Part shown: positions 32,702 through 44,197 of the stretch, piece after piece | Position numbering within the stretch: the stretch's first letter is position 1 | Layout: each line of letters starts with the position of its first letter | NCBI RefSeq assembly: GCF_964656455.1 | Contig: NC_135715.1 | Span: 75,343,414 to 75,407,413, forward strand | Source: Halichoerus grypus | Lineage: Eukaryota; Chordata; Mammalia; Carnivora; Phocidae | Direction: 5' to 3' | Length of the DNA: 64,000 nucleotides | Translations under genes and position numbers: made by a program | The notes under the pieces: generated by a model | The model's database searches: none | Told to the model about the DNA's origin: nothing | What the model saw: the letters and a program-made list of their open reading frames with translations, nothing else

Positions 32702-32800
32702 ACCACCATTTTGCACCGAAGACATCTCAAGAATTCTTTCTTGGCTCTCTGCTCTGGACCCCACCAACCTCACCAAAACATTCCAAAACTACATCATGGG

Positions 32801-33231
32801 GGGCAGGCCAGCTTGTGAATAAAACTCTCATCTGTCTTGTCCAAGCTTGCTCCATTGGCCGCAGAGGCTCCCTGCTGGTCAGTATCCGGAGGAGCACAAG
32901 CCACCTAGAAACACCTTTAGGGTATCTTCTAGGTGTAACTGGGATGGGTACAAAGATTATACCTACTGGGTCTAAGGGGTGAGAGAGACACCTCCATGTG
33001 GAAAATTCTGACAGGCTTCCCACTTGGATGTCAAGTTAGGACCCCTCAAGTTGGCCAAGATGATCATGGTCATGGCCTTCCAATTTCAGTGGCTCCCGTG
33101 GTTGCTCTCTCTGCTTCTAGTGTCTGTGGCCCACCCGTCTCTCATTACCAGCCCCACAACCTGTGTGTGTGCTGGGGGCTCTAGGCTTTCAGAGGAGGAG
33201 TTGCCCGAGCTGTTGAGCAGCCACAGGCACT
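32801..33231. other. No gene recognised
   Basis: Unrecognised sequence downstream of the solo LTR, with no sign of retroviral internal sequence. Confidence 0.4.
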
Positions 33232-33500
33232 GTGTCAGTCATCTATTCCCGTAATTCTGCCACATGATGAGCCACTGCAAAGCTTAGTGGCCCAAGACAC
33301 TCAGCATCTGTTTGGCTCATGAGTCTACAGGCTGCGCTTGGCCGGGCTCCCTCACCTCGCTGGCACCCAGCTGGCTATCAGCTAAGCCAACGGTCTCTCC
33401 TCATCCAGCGGGCTAGCCTGGACACGTTCTTAGTGTGGTGGCCGAGGGGAAAGGCGAGCAAGTCCAAATTGTGCAAGAGCTTCCCAAGCCTTTGCTGTGT
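33232..33500 (-). repeat. Ancient LTR-like or unclassified repeat
   Basis: 'aagcttagtggcccaagaca', 'ggctcatgagtctacaggct' and 'ccagcgggctagcctggaca' follow the order of an old mammalian interspersed repeat similar to MLT1-class elements. I cannot name the family with certainty. Confidence 0.45.
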
Positions 33501-34289
33501 CCCATTTGTTAAAGCCCCACCAGGCACAGCCTGCATGTCTGAGCCCAGAGCCAGTGTGGGAGGATGGCCCAAGGTCATGTGGGAAATTTCAGCAGACCTG
33601 GAGGAACTTCAACCCACCTGATGCACCTACTGAAAAGGGGTGTGAGCCCGCGTTTTCTGAGCAGCACTCAGAGCACTTCGTAGTCCCTCCCCACGCATGT
33701 GTCACCTATCCCCTGCCCTCCCCTCAAGGAATTTCTCCAGTCCCACTTCCCACTCCTTGAGGGGAACTCTCACTTTTATTTGAGTTCCCTGGTTTTCAGA
33801 GCATCCCATTCCTTCTACCTGGCCTGTCCCCCTCTGCCTGACCCCCTCAGACTGATCATTGCCCAGGTTGTGACCCCCGTTGCCTCTTGACCTCTCAGCT
33901 CCAGGCTCTGGAGCACCCAGGGGGTGGTCACACCTCACGCTATGCCGTCCCCAGTACCTGGGGACATAGTTTGGGAATGGTGCCCTGGGATCCACCCATT
34001 CTCAGAATGAGGACAAGATATCTACAATCAAGCTTAAGTCCCACTCACCCTAAAAAGTATCTTTTCCTTGACCTTGTGAGTCCTTCAAAGTCCCATTTCT
34101 CTTTAACTTTCCTTTTAACAACAACAAAAAAAGCTTTGAAAGAATAGTCCACACCCACTGCTTCCATTCCCTTACTACCCACTTGCTCCCTGGTTCCCGA
34201 CAAGTTTTTCTGAGTTTTTCTCCATTTTTTTGGCCCTAAAAAGTACTCTCTTGAAAGTCAACAGAGTTAGGAACATCACGTGTGTTTTT
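33501..34289. other. No gene recognised; one 12-bp hairpin
   Basis: Unrecognised sequence. A perfect 12-bp inverted repeat lies at 33719-33730 and 33754-33765. Confidence 0.4.
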
Positions 34290-34460
34290 ATTGAATTCTT
34301 GCAAAACCCTTATAAGACAGGTCTGCATGTTACCATGGCCATTTCACAGGTGACGAAATCCAGGCTCGGCCTGAGTCATTTACGAAGTGACTCAAGACAG
34401 GTAATGGAACATAGGCCTGACTGCAGAGGCTACGCTCTTAACCATTATCCTAAGCCTGAA
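34290..34460 (+). repeat. MIR, sense
   Basis: The core order is visible: 'gaattcttgcaaaaccctta', 'accatggccatttcacaggt', 'gacaggtaatggaacatagg', 'tacgctcttaaccattatcc'. Confidence 0.6.
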
Positions 34461-34519
34461 TACAGTGCTGGAGTGTGTTCCAGTAGGATCCCTCCGAACC
34501 CTTCCTGTGCAGAGGGTGG

Positions 34520-34929
34520 TGTGGAGTTTGTTAGGGCTGCTATAAAAAAGGACCACAAACGGAGGGCCTTAACAACAGACATTGAGTGTCTCACGGTTCT
34601 GGAGGCTGGAAGTCTGAGATCGAGGTGTCCGTAGGGCTGTGCTCCCCCTGAAGGCTCTAGGGGAGGGTCTGTTCCAGGCCTCTCTCCGAGCTTCCAGTGG
34701 CTTGACTGCAGTCTTCACATGGCATTTTCCGTGTGTGCTGGGCTGTGTCCAGATTCCCCTTTTTATAAGGACATTAGTCATAGGAGATTAAGGCCCATCC
34801 TGATGACCTCATCTAAACTAATTATATCTGTATCAACCCTCTTTCCAAATAAGGTCACATTCTGAGCTACTGGGGTTTAGGACTTCAACATATGAACATG
34901 GGGTGCGGGGCATAGTTCACCCCATAGTG
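34520..34929 (-). mobile_element. MLT1-type LTR, antisense
   Basis: 'tgtggagtttgttagggctg', 'cacggttctggaggctggaa', 'gggtctgttccaggcctctc', 'cccatcctgatgacctcatc', 'ggtttaggacttcaacatat' and 'gttcaccccatag' give the full antisense MaLR layout. Confidence 0.88.
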
Positions 34930-34959
34930 GGTGATCCGTGGACAGCCCGTAAGCAGACA

Positions 34960-35063
34960 GTGTAGCTGGCACCTGGGAGCCCCTCCCCAGATGTACTGAA
35001 GGAGCATTTGCATTTTAACAAGATGCCCAGGCAATTCCAATGCACATTAAGATGTGAGAAGCT
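34960..35063 (+). mobile_element. MER5-type hAT MITE fragment
   Basis: 'tggcacctgggagcccctcc', 'tttgcattttaacaagatgc' and 'gcacattaagatgtgagaag' match one half of the MER5 layout with an internal deletion. It lies about 30 bases from the MLT1 end. Confidence 0.7.
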
Positions 35064-35648
35064 CTTGTCTATAGCACCTTCTAGAAAGAAGAATGGCAGC
35101 ACGAAGCAAGAGTCTTAGGACGAGCCTAATTCTCGAATTTCACGTAGAATAGAGGTAATTTTAAACATGGACAAAAACAGTGTATGCAAAGAGGTTTATT
35201 CCAGGTTATTCCATAGAAATAAAACATTTTTGTGCTTAAGCATTACTTTCTACCATTTTTAGCTGAAAAATAATTTTTTTTAATTGTTCTATTTCAGGTG
35301 ATGTATGAGTTAAAGATGCTTTTGTGGGAAACATTTCCTGAAATCTAAACTGACATATAACCAAATTTCTGGAACAACACCTCTTTGTAAACTTGAGGAT
35401 TATAGAAAATCAACCATTGAACTTAAGAGCTAACTTAACTAAGGAATATGATTTTTGTTTAGTGTGATAATGGCAATTTGTTTATGTAGGAAAATGTCCC
35501 CTTTTTGAGAGGATATTGAATGATTCAGGGGTGAAGTGGCATGAAGACTGGGATTTGCTTTTTAAAAATCTAGCAAAATGAAAATTAATAGAATGAGTGT
35601 AGCAAAATGATGGCTGTCGAATGTAGGGGATGGGTTCATAGAGGGAAT
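35064..35648. other. No gene recognised, AT-rich
   Basis: Nothing recognised. Confidence 0.4.
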
Positions 35649-35766
35649 TATTTCTTTTCTTTCTTCCATTATTTCATTCTTTCTTTCTTCCTTTCTTTCT
35701 CTCTCTTTCTTTCTTTCTTTCTTTTCTTTTCTTTCTTTCTCTCCTTTCTTTTCTTTCCTTCTTTCC
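35649..35766. repeat. (CTTT)n-type polypyrimidine tract
   Basis: About 118 bases of nearly pure T and C, mainly CTTT and TTTC units. It is the expanded tail of the adjoining antisense SINE. Long polypurine/polypyrimidine mirror tracts can form triplex DNA. Confidence 0.95.
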
Positions 35767-35863
35767 TTAAAAATTCAGGGCTTGAACTCACAACCCTGAG
35801 ATCAAGACCTGAGCTGAGATCGGAAGTCGAACACTTTACCTGACTGAGCCACCCAGGGGCCCC
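35767..35863 (-). mobile_element. CAN-SINE, short old form, antisense
   Basis: 'gggcttgaactcacaaccct', 'gagatcaagacctgagctga' and a head ending 'gagccacccaggggcccc'. The tail is the preceding pyrimidine tract. The target duplication is unclear. Confidence 0.92.
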
Positions 35864-36007
35864 AGTGGAGGGAGTTTCAACTCTTTTTTTGAGTGTACCT
35901 GACAATTTTTACTATAAAAATGGTTAAAAATACAATCATGTAAAGTATTAAAAAATTAATTTTCTTTCAGGTGTTCTCTTGACTGCCATGTCTTCTCAGT
36001 TATTTTA

Positions 36008-36210
36008 TTTTTTATTTCTGTTTTTCAAGATTTTATTTATTTATTAGAGAGCAAGTGCATGCACACAAGTAGGGGGAGCAGCAGAGGGAGAGGGAGAAGC
36101 AGGCTCCCCGCTGAGTAGGGAACCTGATGTGGGACTTGATCCCAGGACCCTGGTATCATGACTTGAGCCGAAGGCAGATGCTTAACAGACTGAGCCACCC
36201 AGGCTACCCA
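36008..36210 (-). mobile_element. CAN-SINE, antisense
   Basis: Full antisense element with the body variant 'gcaagtgcatgcacacaagt' and the head decayed to 'gagccacccaggctaccc'. A perfect 17-bp duplication 'tcttctcagttatttta' lies at 35991-36007 and 36211-36227. Confidence 0.97.
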
Positions 36211-36227
36211 TCTTCTCAGTTATTTTA

Positions 36228-36612
36228 GTCAATGTTTAACCGTCTATTCACCTGTTTCCTCAGTTTCTTAGTTTGTAACTCATGCACGTCTTCCTCCCCA
36301 TGTTGATCATTGTTCCTTACTGGCCTCTTTTAAAAGGAAAGATTGCTTGGTTTAGTGTGAGACAGATAAAAGGAAATAATTGCCCTAATTGCTAAAGTTG
36401 TAATCCACACACTCTGTGTTAGCCTCATGCCATTCTCCCTTTCTGGTTGCTTTTGTGACACTTTCTGGATTTTAATGGTAATAGCAATGATTTCTGAACA
36501 GAGCAAGGCCTGTTATTTCTAAACAATGACATATACAAGTTTTAACCAGACAGGCCTTGAAAGAAGAAAATCTGCTACGATGAGTGCTTACTCCAAAACT
36601 GATGCAGAAGTT
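36228..36612. other. No gene recognised
   Basis: Nothing recognised. Confidence 0.4.
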
Positions 36613-36628
36613 ATTAAATGTTTCTTTT

Positions 36629-36778
36629 CTTTTCTTCTTTCCTTCCTTTCTTTTTTAAGTAGGCTTCACACCCAGAATGGAGCCCAACACGGGGCTTGCT
36701 TGAACTCACGACTCTGAGAGCAAGACCTGAGCGATAGCAAGAGTCGGATGCTTAACCGACTGAGCCACCCAGGCGCCC
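36629..36778 (-). mobile_element. CAN-SINE, short old form, antisense
   Basis: Pyrimidine-rich tail, 'cttcacacccagaatggagc' and a head ending 'gagccacccaggcgccc'. A perfect 16-bp duplication 'attaaatgtttctttt' lies at 36613-36628 and 36779-36794. Confidence 0.97.
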
Positions 36779-36794
36779 ATTAAATGTTTCTTTT

Positions 36795-38849
36795 AAAAAA
36801 GTATTCAGAGAACATCAGTTAACGCCTTATCAATAGACCCTTCCCTGCCAGGTACCAGATGGACTGGACACATAAAGAAAACTCTTTCTTCGAAGTGCGC
36901 ATCAATAAACACGGAATTTCAGGGATAACCCTGTGTCCAAGCTCATTTGTTTCCCTGAAGTCCCTTCTCTCCTAGGGGGAGATTTATCAATAGCACAAAT
37001 ATGACCGTGTCCCGGGAGGCGGTCATCCTTCAGGAGGGGTTCTAAACCCGCCAGCGAGCCATCCGAATCTGCCTCCCTCTTCAGCTTTGCTTCGTGCTGC
37101 TGCCTGCTGCTTAGGCTGCTGCTCGGTCATGCTTACTCGCTCGTGGTTCTCCACAGCCACCTCCCCACACAGCAACCCACAAACCGCCTCCCCCCACCCC
37201 GTGCCCTCTAAGTCCTTCCTCCCAACCCTACCCCCTCAGGCTGTCCTCTCGGTCCACGAGGTCCCCGGGTCCTTCAGCCGCCCTCACAGGCGCCCCCTCC
37301 TCCAGGATGGCTTTTTTGAGCACCCCTTGGATCGTGAATTTCGGCTAGCAAACCTTCTAGAGTCCCCCTCGTGACAAAATCTACACAACTGAAACAAAGT
37401 TAATTTTACTTAGAGATAATTTACCGTCCAGGAGGAATACTTTCTTCATTTAGAGAGACTTTGTGTGGAGCCAGAGCAGTTTTGTTTTCCCACGACCCCC
37501 CGAGTGCTGGCTTCACTCTTCCCGCGTGCAGTGTCAATGTCGCTCTGATCTCTGACGTCACCTGTACCCCCAGCCCTACGGAGATGGGGAGGGCGCAGGA
37601 GGGGATGCTGGCCATGGTGACAAGTGTCTGGGTTCTGACCCCACGGTAAAATGGCAGGAACCCAACCCAAGCCCCTCCGCCCCCCCGGCAGGATTGGGGA
37701 CACTGTGCATTTTCCTCCGATGTTCTTACAGTTGGTCAGTCCTTGGTCTTGGTTTGTGGCTTTATCCTTCTCTGCTGCTCCTGGGGGGTTTCTCCTGATG
37801 GGGCAGGCGAGATCGGTAGGACGTGGGTTTGCTCTGTCGCGTGGACAGCACTCCTCCTCTGCCATGGCTCTAGTCACGCTGAGGGACAGTAGTGCCCTTC
37901 CTGAAGCCGGGATAGCTGTGTCCCAGCAGAGCTGCCGTTCTCAGCAGCGTCCAAATGCGAATTCTTCCCATCTCCGACAGCACCCTGGGTGTTGCACTAA
38001 TTTTATTTAACTGGCTTCCAACTTTCTTGAGTTCTTGCTGAAAGAACTTGGAACGTCCATCCTTCAACAGCTGAGTGGGAAAGTGATACAAACGACACAC
38101 CCATACCATTGGGCCTAAAATGGCCTTTCTGTGCCCACAACCGAGGTGTCATTGGGCTGACCTTGACACCACTGACTCTACCCAAGCCAGCTCCATTTCC
38201 CAGGGACCCGTGCATAGCCCAAGAGCCTGAGCACCCTCCACCCTCCACTCACTCCCCTCCTCCCTTGCTCTTATCCTCATGAGCTATTGTGTCTCTAGTA
38301 TTCTCTCTTCCAGAAGTTTTATTGTGTCCTTGTTCAGAGAGAAGCCCTATAGGATACTTGAGGATATGGAGTGTGCAATATGCCACACAGTTCCAGCAAT
38401 AGGGTGGCAGATCTGTCCCCACTCTGCCTGGCCCCCCAGCATGGGAATAAAGACATGAGAAGACACATGGGTGCAGAGACTGCCGGCCTCATTCATGCCT
38501 GAGTTACTCGCACCGAGGCCCACGGCCAGCTTTCACTAACTATGTGTTAGCTTGGCGAACGAAAGAGCAAATAGGTAGCTGCTCATCCAGATGGTATGAT
38601 GAACATAAATTAGCACAATCTTAACTAAGAAGTGGCAGGCAGCTTCCAGGAAAGTGTGCTTTCTGAAGGTAAGAGATGGCAATGAGCTCCGGAAGGATGG
38701 AATGAGGCCGTAGGGACTCGGGAGCCGAAATTCTTTCCGAATGGTGAGCCAAGGGAGAGAGCTCAATAAATATTCTGTAAAGGAGTAAGGATTCCTGAGA
38801 AACTGTCCAGTTTGTAGCCATGGAGAGCAAATCCCCAAAATAACAACAT
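36795..38849. other. No gene recognised (2 kb), moderately CpG-containing
   Basis: No recognised repeats. 36995-38000 has more CpG than its surroundings but falls short of a clear island. A perfect CRE palindrome lies at 37553-37560. Open frames at 37087-37374 (+), 37446-37877 (-) and 37651-38010 (+) overlap in opposing directions and show no known domains. Confidence 0.4.
37553..37560. promoter_or_regulatory. Perfect CRE palindrome TGACGTCA
   Basis: An exact 8-bp cAMP response element (CREB/ATF site) in a moderately CpG-rich stretch. One such match is expected about once per 65 kb by chance in unbiased DNA and less often in CpG-depleted DNA. Function is inference only. Confidence 0.3.
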
Positions 38850-39050
38850 AACATTTGCATATGCTTACAACGTGTCAGGCGCAGCTCTAAATCCTTTATA
38901 TACATTAATTCATTTAGTTCTTACTCAATTCTTTGCTGCTAGCCAGGCAGAGAGATTCCATAACTGCCCTGGGTCCTGCGGCAAGAAATGGTGGTCTGGG
39001 ATTTGACCCTCTGTGCTCTGGCTTTGGATCCCATGCACTTAACCAGAGAT
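38850..39050 (+). repeat. MIR, sense
   Basis: 'acatttgcatatgcttacaa', 'cgtgtcaggcgcagctctaa', 'cctttatatacattaattca', 'ttgaccctctgtgctctggc' and 'catgcacttaaccagagatc' follow MIR from head to tail. Confidence 0.7.
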
Positions 39051-39184
39051 CAACGGATTTGAAACCCAAGGCTGACTGTTAGAAAATAACACAGAGCCAT
39101 GGGGCTGCAGCGCGATCCAAGTATGTTGGGTAGAATGTGTCATTTTCTCAGTGCTATTAAAATCTGCTATTAAGGCCATGTGAG

Positions 39185-39240
39185 CTGTGTGTGTGTGTGT
39201 GTGTGCGTGCAAATGTATACACATATATGTATATATATTT
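39185..39240. repeat. (TG)n/(TATA)n microsatellite
   Basis: About 10 GT units grading into 'acacatatatgtatatatat'. Confidence 0.92.
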
Positions 39241-42200
39241 TTTTTCTTTATATATTTTTTTCAGGTCCAATAGAGAACTACCATTCGAATTTAACTTCAA
39301 ATAATCTTTCACACATCTGTGTACTAACAGCACATCTTTCCCTTCCTTTCCAGGACTTGTCCTTATGTGTCTCCAGTGCTCCAAACCTGGTAAGAAGGGC
39401 TTCCAGTCCTCCCTCCCCTTCCCCACCCCACTGTCCCTCCTGGAGTCTCAGACCCACAGCTTCCTGCTTTTCTTGACTTTCAACGTATACCTTCTGTCAG
39501 GACCCATGGGTGACATCTTCCTTCTCGAAGTTAGGCCTCCTCTTACTATAATTTTATGCCATAAATGAACTTTATTAATCTGCAGTATCACCACCAAATA
39601 TTCTGCTGTTGTGGCCAATCCGGCAAACTTGGGGATGATTTTATTTTATAAGCAAATGCAAATTAGTCACCTCATACCAATGGAAAACCAAACATGAAAT
39701 TTCTTCCATTTTAAAGATCTTTGATTGTGATAAAAACCTGGGAGTGTTTTCGGGCTTTCTGTTTTTTATTGGATGGAAATTCACTTAGGGTTTAACACAT
39801 TTTAGTATACATATGTACATATATAACATGTTTATGTCTTGTTATAAATTAAGTTGTATTAACAACCTCTTCGTGGTTGTAAGGCCAAAATGTCTTTTCT
39901 GATGGACAGATAGAAATGTTAACAAAAGATCATGTTTTTCATCTCAGCATTATTTAAAGCCATGATTTACCCATTGGGCCAACTAAAAACTAACAGGTAA
40001 AGAATCTAAGGAAGGCCATTTAGGTCTTGAATGAATTATCTTTCTGTATTCCTTATTCTCCAACTAAAGTGGATGACAGCTTATGGGAAGCTTTAACTGA
40101 GCTAGACAATGCAAAATTTAGGAAATCCGATTTGAGATTACCTTTACAGGTCAGAAACCCAGTGATGTCTATCCATCAATAGCCACTGATGACAAGTAAG
40201 GTGCAGCTTATTAGCGAGGTGATCGGCTGGTTTGGTTGAAGTTCATTGATTTCGTGCACCATCAGCCTTACCTGACGTTTTGCCATTTACCATTGACCTG
40301 AAATAAAGGCTATTTTAAAAATATTTTGTTTACTTGATGCATTATTTGAATTTTTAACTATTTGTATTTGTTTGTGGAAAAATTACATAATGGCATTTGG
40401 ATTCCAAAGTTTGTGCATATTATGTGAATAGATTATCACATACTTTTATACCTTACTTCAAAATCATTTGGTGTACACTCAGATGAAAAGAAATTATGAT
40501 AAGCTCTTAAAAATTTACCCAGCCTGTTTTATAATGTTTTTAATATTTAGGATGAAGGAGAATATTGAAGCCTCCCTGACTGGGTGGATTTCAGTGGGCG
40601 TATTATTATAATTTGGGTGATACTCAGGGAAAGTGAATGTGTTTCTAAAGAAGGAGGAGCCCCAAAGTTATATGATTTTTATTAACAGAAGAGAAAAACA
40701 GTATGCATTTTTATAACGTACTGTAGAATAACAAATTCAATAGCAATAGAACTAGTTACAGTTTCAACATGTTTTTATTTTGTTTTGCTTTTGGTAAACT
40801 CATGATTAATTAAAAAATCTCTTCTCTAGTAATACTTTATGTGTATTTTAAAACATTTTTTAATGTCACATGCTAAATGATTATCTAACTTACAATGTGT
40901 ATGTGTGTTCTCCTTTTTTCTCTTGTGCGTCCTTCCTAATTAGAATAGTGTCATTAATGAAAATGCTTCTCTGAAGTCATATTTTATATAAAAATACAAC
41001 TACAGAAGGGAAACCATCAAACTGTTCACAAAACTTAGGGTGCTTGGAAATAATTGTTGGAATCCTAGACAATAATGGGAATCCAGAGGGAAAGAGACAT
41101 TCTGTATACAAGAAAAGCTTCTATTAAATAGAGGTTTTATTTTCTCAAACGAGGTCACGCTAGCAATGACAGATAAAGATTTCAGTGTTGTCCCTCTCTT
41201 TCTTCTCCTCCTCTCTGGAGTCAGGAAGGACTAGGGGAGGTTAGGATCCCCACCCTTTTCTCCCTGGGGTCCTTCTGGAGAGCCTTCTGGCCAGCTGGAG
41301 CTCTTTGTGCCAGGCCAGAATTCAGAAACTTTCTCTTTCCTGAAGCTTAGCCTCTCACTGTGTGATGCGCTGACTTGGGCTGCTCCTTAGGAAGCCCACC
41401 ACAGAGCGTGGGGACCCACCCACAGCCAGACCCTGACCTCCTTCAGTCAGCTTTTCCCTTTATGGCAGAAACCCCTGGGTCATAGGCATGGTGACTTGAG
41501 GGATTTGGACCTTGTCAAGAGCTATACTTTGGGGTTTAACGTTTTGCATTTTACTTGGTTCCTCATTTTAAATTGTTCCATTTCAAACTTGAGCATTTGA
41601 TTGTATAGTTAGAATGCTTGAGCTTTTAAACTTATTTGTAATTGATATTGTTCCAAATTTTGGAAAAAACAAAAATAGAACGTTCTATATATTTTCACTG
41701 AGTTCCAAGATCCATTCATTCTCAGGTACTGAAAATGTATATGTGACTTTCTGAAAACTTGCTTTTTAACCTTAATCAAATATTTATTAATATTTAAATT
41801 AAAATCTATTAATTATTTTAAAAGCAGATTTATAGTCATTTGAGATGGAAACCATTGACCGATAATTGCTTCTATTTATTCTTCACATAAAAAATGACAC
41901 CTTTATGCCAAATAAAATGTACCATTCAATGGTAATTAACTTTTAACATCAAAACTGAAATTGATTGAGAATCTTCAAATTTAATTTCCAAAAATAAAAT
42001 GAAATTCTGTTTTAACTCTGGAGGCTAGCAAGCTCAATTGCCCACAGAGGCCACGAGAGGGAGCTGTTGAATATTAAACTAAATATATTAGAATTTCAAC
42101 AAACCTTTGGGTAAACTATCCATATAATCTGGTCTATACAATGTAATGCAATGTAATAAGCGGTAGCATGGTTTTCATCCCTATTAGAACAAAACTTATG

Positions 42201-42907
42201 CAAATATTTAAAAGGTACTGCAGCTAAAATCAATGGATACTGTAGAGCACATATTATTTATAAGGCACTCTCTTCTAAAAGGGGCTATAAAGATAAATAA
42301 TTCAAATGGTTCATAAGCATGTGTGTATGTCCGTATGTACACTTGCATTACGAAGTAGAACATAATATACAAGAACCAGAAGAAAGAAACAAAGTACCGT
42401 GGAGTTTCAAAAAAGAGAGCCCGCATCATGCAAGGTAGGATGGAGGAGGTGACATTTCAGGATGCACATGGGGGTACTCTGGGGGTGTGACAATTGGAGA
42501 TGGGAAAAGATGCTAAGTGCAGAGCACAGCGTACGTAAAGGAATTTTGCAGAACCCAGAAAATTCCCGTTTGCTTGAAGCATTGGTTGCGTAAAGGTAAT
42601 TAAAGGAATCTCAAGCAGGAAAGGCTGGTCAGGATGCATTGTGATCCCACATAAATGCTGGAGGGCTTATTTGTACCTAATTGCTCTGAATGTCAAAGTG
42701 TGGCCAAAGGAACTCTTAACCTGCACATGCAGAAATATGACTGAGAAGCACATCCTTTCCCATATTACCTCTGGTGGTTTGGGGCCTCAAAACCATAGAA
42801 TATTCTAGCAACGTTTAGGTCAGGGGGGCTAGATTTAATAAAATGCTGTGGTGTTCACTGTTTATTAGGCATTATTCACCAAATATCTGTTGAGCACACA
42901 CTAGAGA
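39241..42907. other. No gene and no recognised repeat (3.7 kb), AT-rich
   Basis: The longest stretch in which I recognise neither a SINE nor another transposable element. Open frames stay under 75 codons. It may be ordinary single-copy DNA; such stretches are where conserved non-coding elements would sit, which only alignment could show. Confidence 0.4.
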
Positions 42908-42922
42908 AAAGTTCTTAGAAAA

Positions 42923-43089
42923 AGTTTTTTTAAAAGATTTATTTCTTTGAGAGGAGGGGGAGGGGCAGAGGGAGAGAGAATCTCAAGCAGACTCCCTGCT
43001 GAGGGGGAGCCTGATTCGGACTTGATCTCCCATACTGAGATCATGACCTGAGCCGAAATTAAGAGCCAGCTGAGCCATCCAGGCACCCC
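42923..43089 (-). mobile_element. CAN-SINE, older form with small deletions, antisense
   Basis: 'gagagagaatctcaagcaga', 'tgagatcatgacctgagccg' and the head 'gagccatccaggcacccc'. A perfect 14-bp duplication 'aagttcttagaaaa' lies at 42909-42922 and 43090-43103. Confidence 0.96.
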
Positions 43090-43103
43090 AAGTTCTTAGA
43101 AAA

Positions 43104-43701
43104 CCTTAGTATTTCTTAATTACAGCATTCTGAACCTGCTAAAGCATTTGTAAATTTTTCAAAAGTCATTGGAAGTTATTTTCTTTTAAAAAATGGTTAA
43201 TAAGATGCTTTTACTATATTTATTAAGACAGAAATGACTACTTCTTAGAGTACTTGTGGTAACTTTAAAAATCCAAAATAAGAATTTTTTTTAAGAGTTA
43301 AAACAGAACAAACTGTCTACAGGAAGTGGGATGAATTTCATTCTGAAGTTTTCTGACCTCCAGTGCAAGGGCGGCAACACTGTGGTCCACGTTGTTTGCA
43401 TTTGATGAATCCATCTGCCGAATCAGAAGTTTTCCTGGAATTAAACTCCAGCAAAAATTTATAGTGTAGGCTCTTATATTAAAAGAACATTGAGTAATGT
43501 GCCAGACAATAACTTCAATTGTTTCTAAAAAACACATAGAGGTTGTTCAATCACACTTGGATCCTCTATAAATTTAGACATTAAGGCATAGCTCAAGTAA
43601 TTCATTTCTCTGGAAGGTAGAGATAACATGATCCTGATAGCTTAGTTTTTTATTGTAAGATGTAGAGAGAAAATTAGGGAATAATGAGTGGTGGCTCATA
43701 G
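43104..43701. other. No gene recognised
   Basis: Nothing recognised. The minus-strand open frame at 43298-43537 (79 codons) has no domain. Confidence 0.4.
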
Positions 43702-44197
43702 TGTGATAGGTGGAATAATTACACCCCCCCACCCCCAAAGATGTCCATGCCCTAATCCCTGAAACATAAACGTACTACTTTATATGGCAAAGAGGAAGTA
43801 AGGGTGCTCACCAACTGATGCTAGAACAAGGGGATGATCCTGGATTATCCGGTGGACCCAATGAAATCCCAAGCGTCCTTAAAAGTGGGGAGAGGGAAGC
43901 AGAAGAGTTGGGCAGGGGAATTCTGTGTGAGGACTTGATCTGACATTGCTGGTTTTGCAGGTGGAGGAGGGGCCAGGAGCCCAGGAATGTGGGTGGCTTC
44001 TAGAAGCTGGAGAAGGCAAGGATATGGATTCTTCCCTCAAGCCTCCAGGAAAGAATGCAGCCCTGCTGACACCTTAATTTTAGCCCTGTAAGACCCCTGT
44101 TGGGCTTTTAACCAACAGAGCTGTAGGTGGCAAATCTGTGTTCAAGCCACCAAGTTTGTGATAATTTATTACAGCAGCAATAGGAAACTAATCTACA
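43702..44197 (+). mobile_element. MLT1-type LTR (ERVL-MaLR), sense
   Basis: 'tgtgataggtggaataatta', 'aaagatgtccatgccctaat', 'gatcctggattatccggtgg', 'tgacaccttaattttagccc' and 'caggaaactaatctaca'-like end sequence give the full sense layout. At about 496 bp it is one of the more complete LTR relics here. Confidence 0.88.

Larger units (their letters stand above)
32361..32796 (+). mobile_element. Solo LTR of an endogenous retrovirus (ERV1/gamma-like)
   Basis: A 436-bp element with perfect inverted ends TGATGT...ACATCA and a 4-bp target duplication TGGG at 32357-32360 and 32797-32800, as gammaretrovirus-like elements produce. A TATA box 'tatataa' at 32624-32630 and a poly-A signal AATAAA at 32696-32701 are placed as in U3 and R. 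No gag, pol or env sequence flanks it, so this is a solo LTR left by recombination between two LTRs. The class call rests on the duplication size and layout. Confidence 0.85.
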
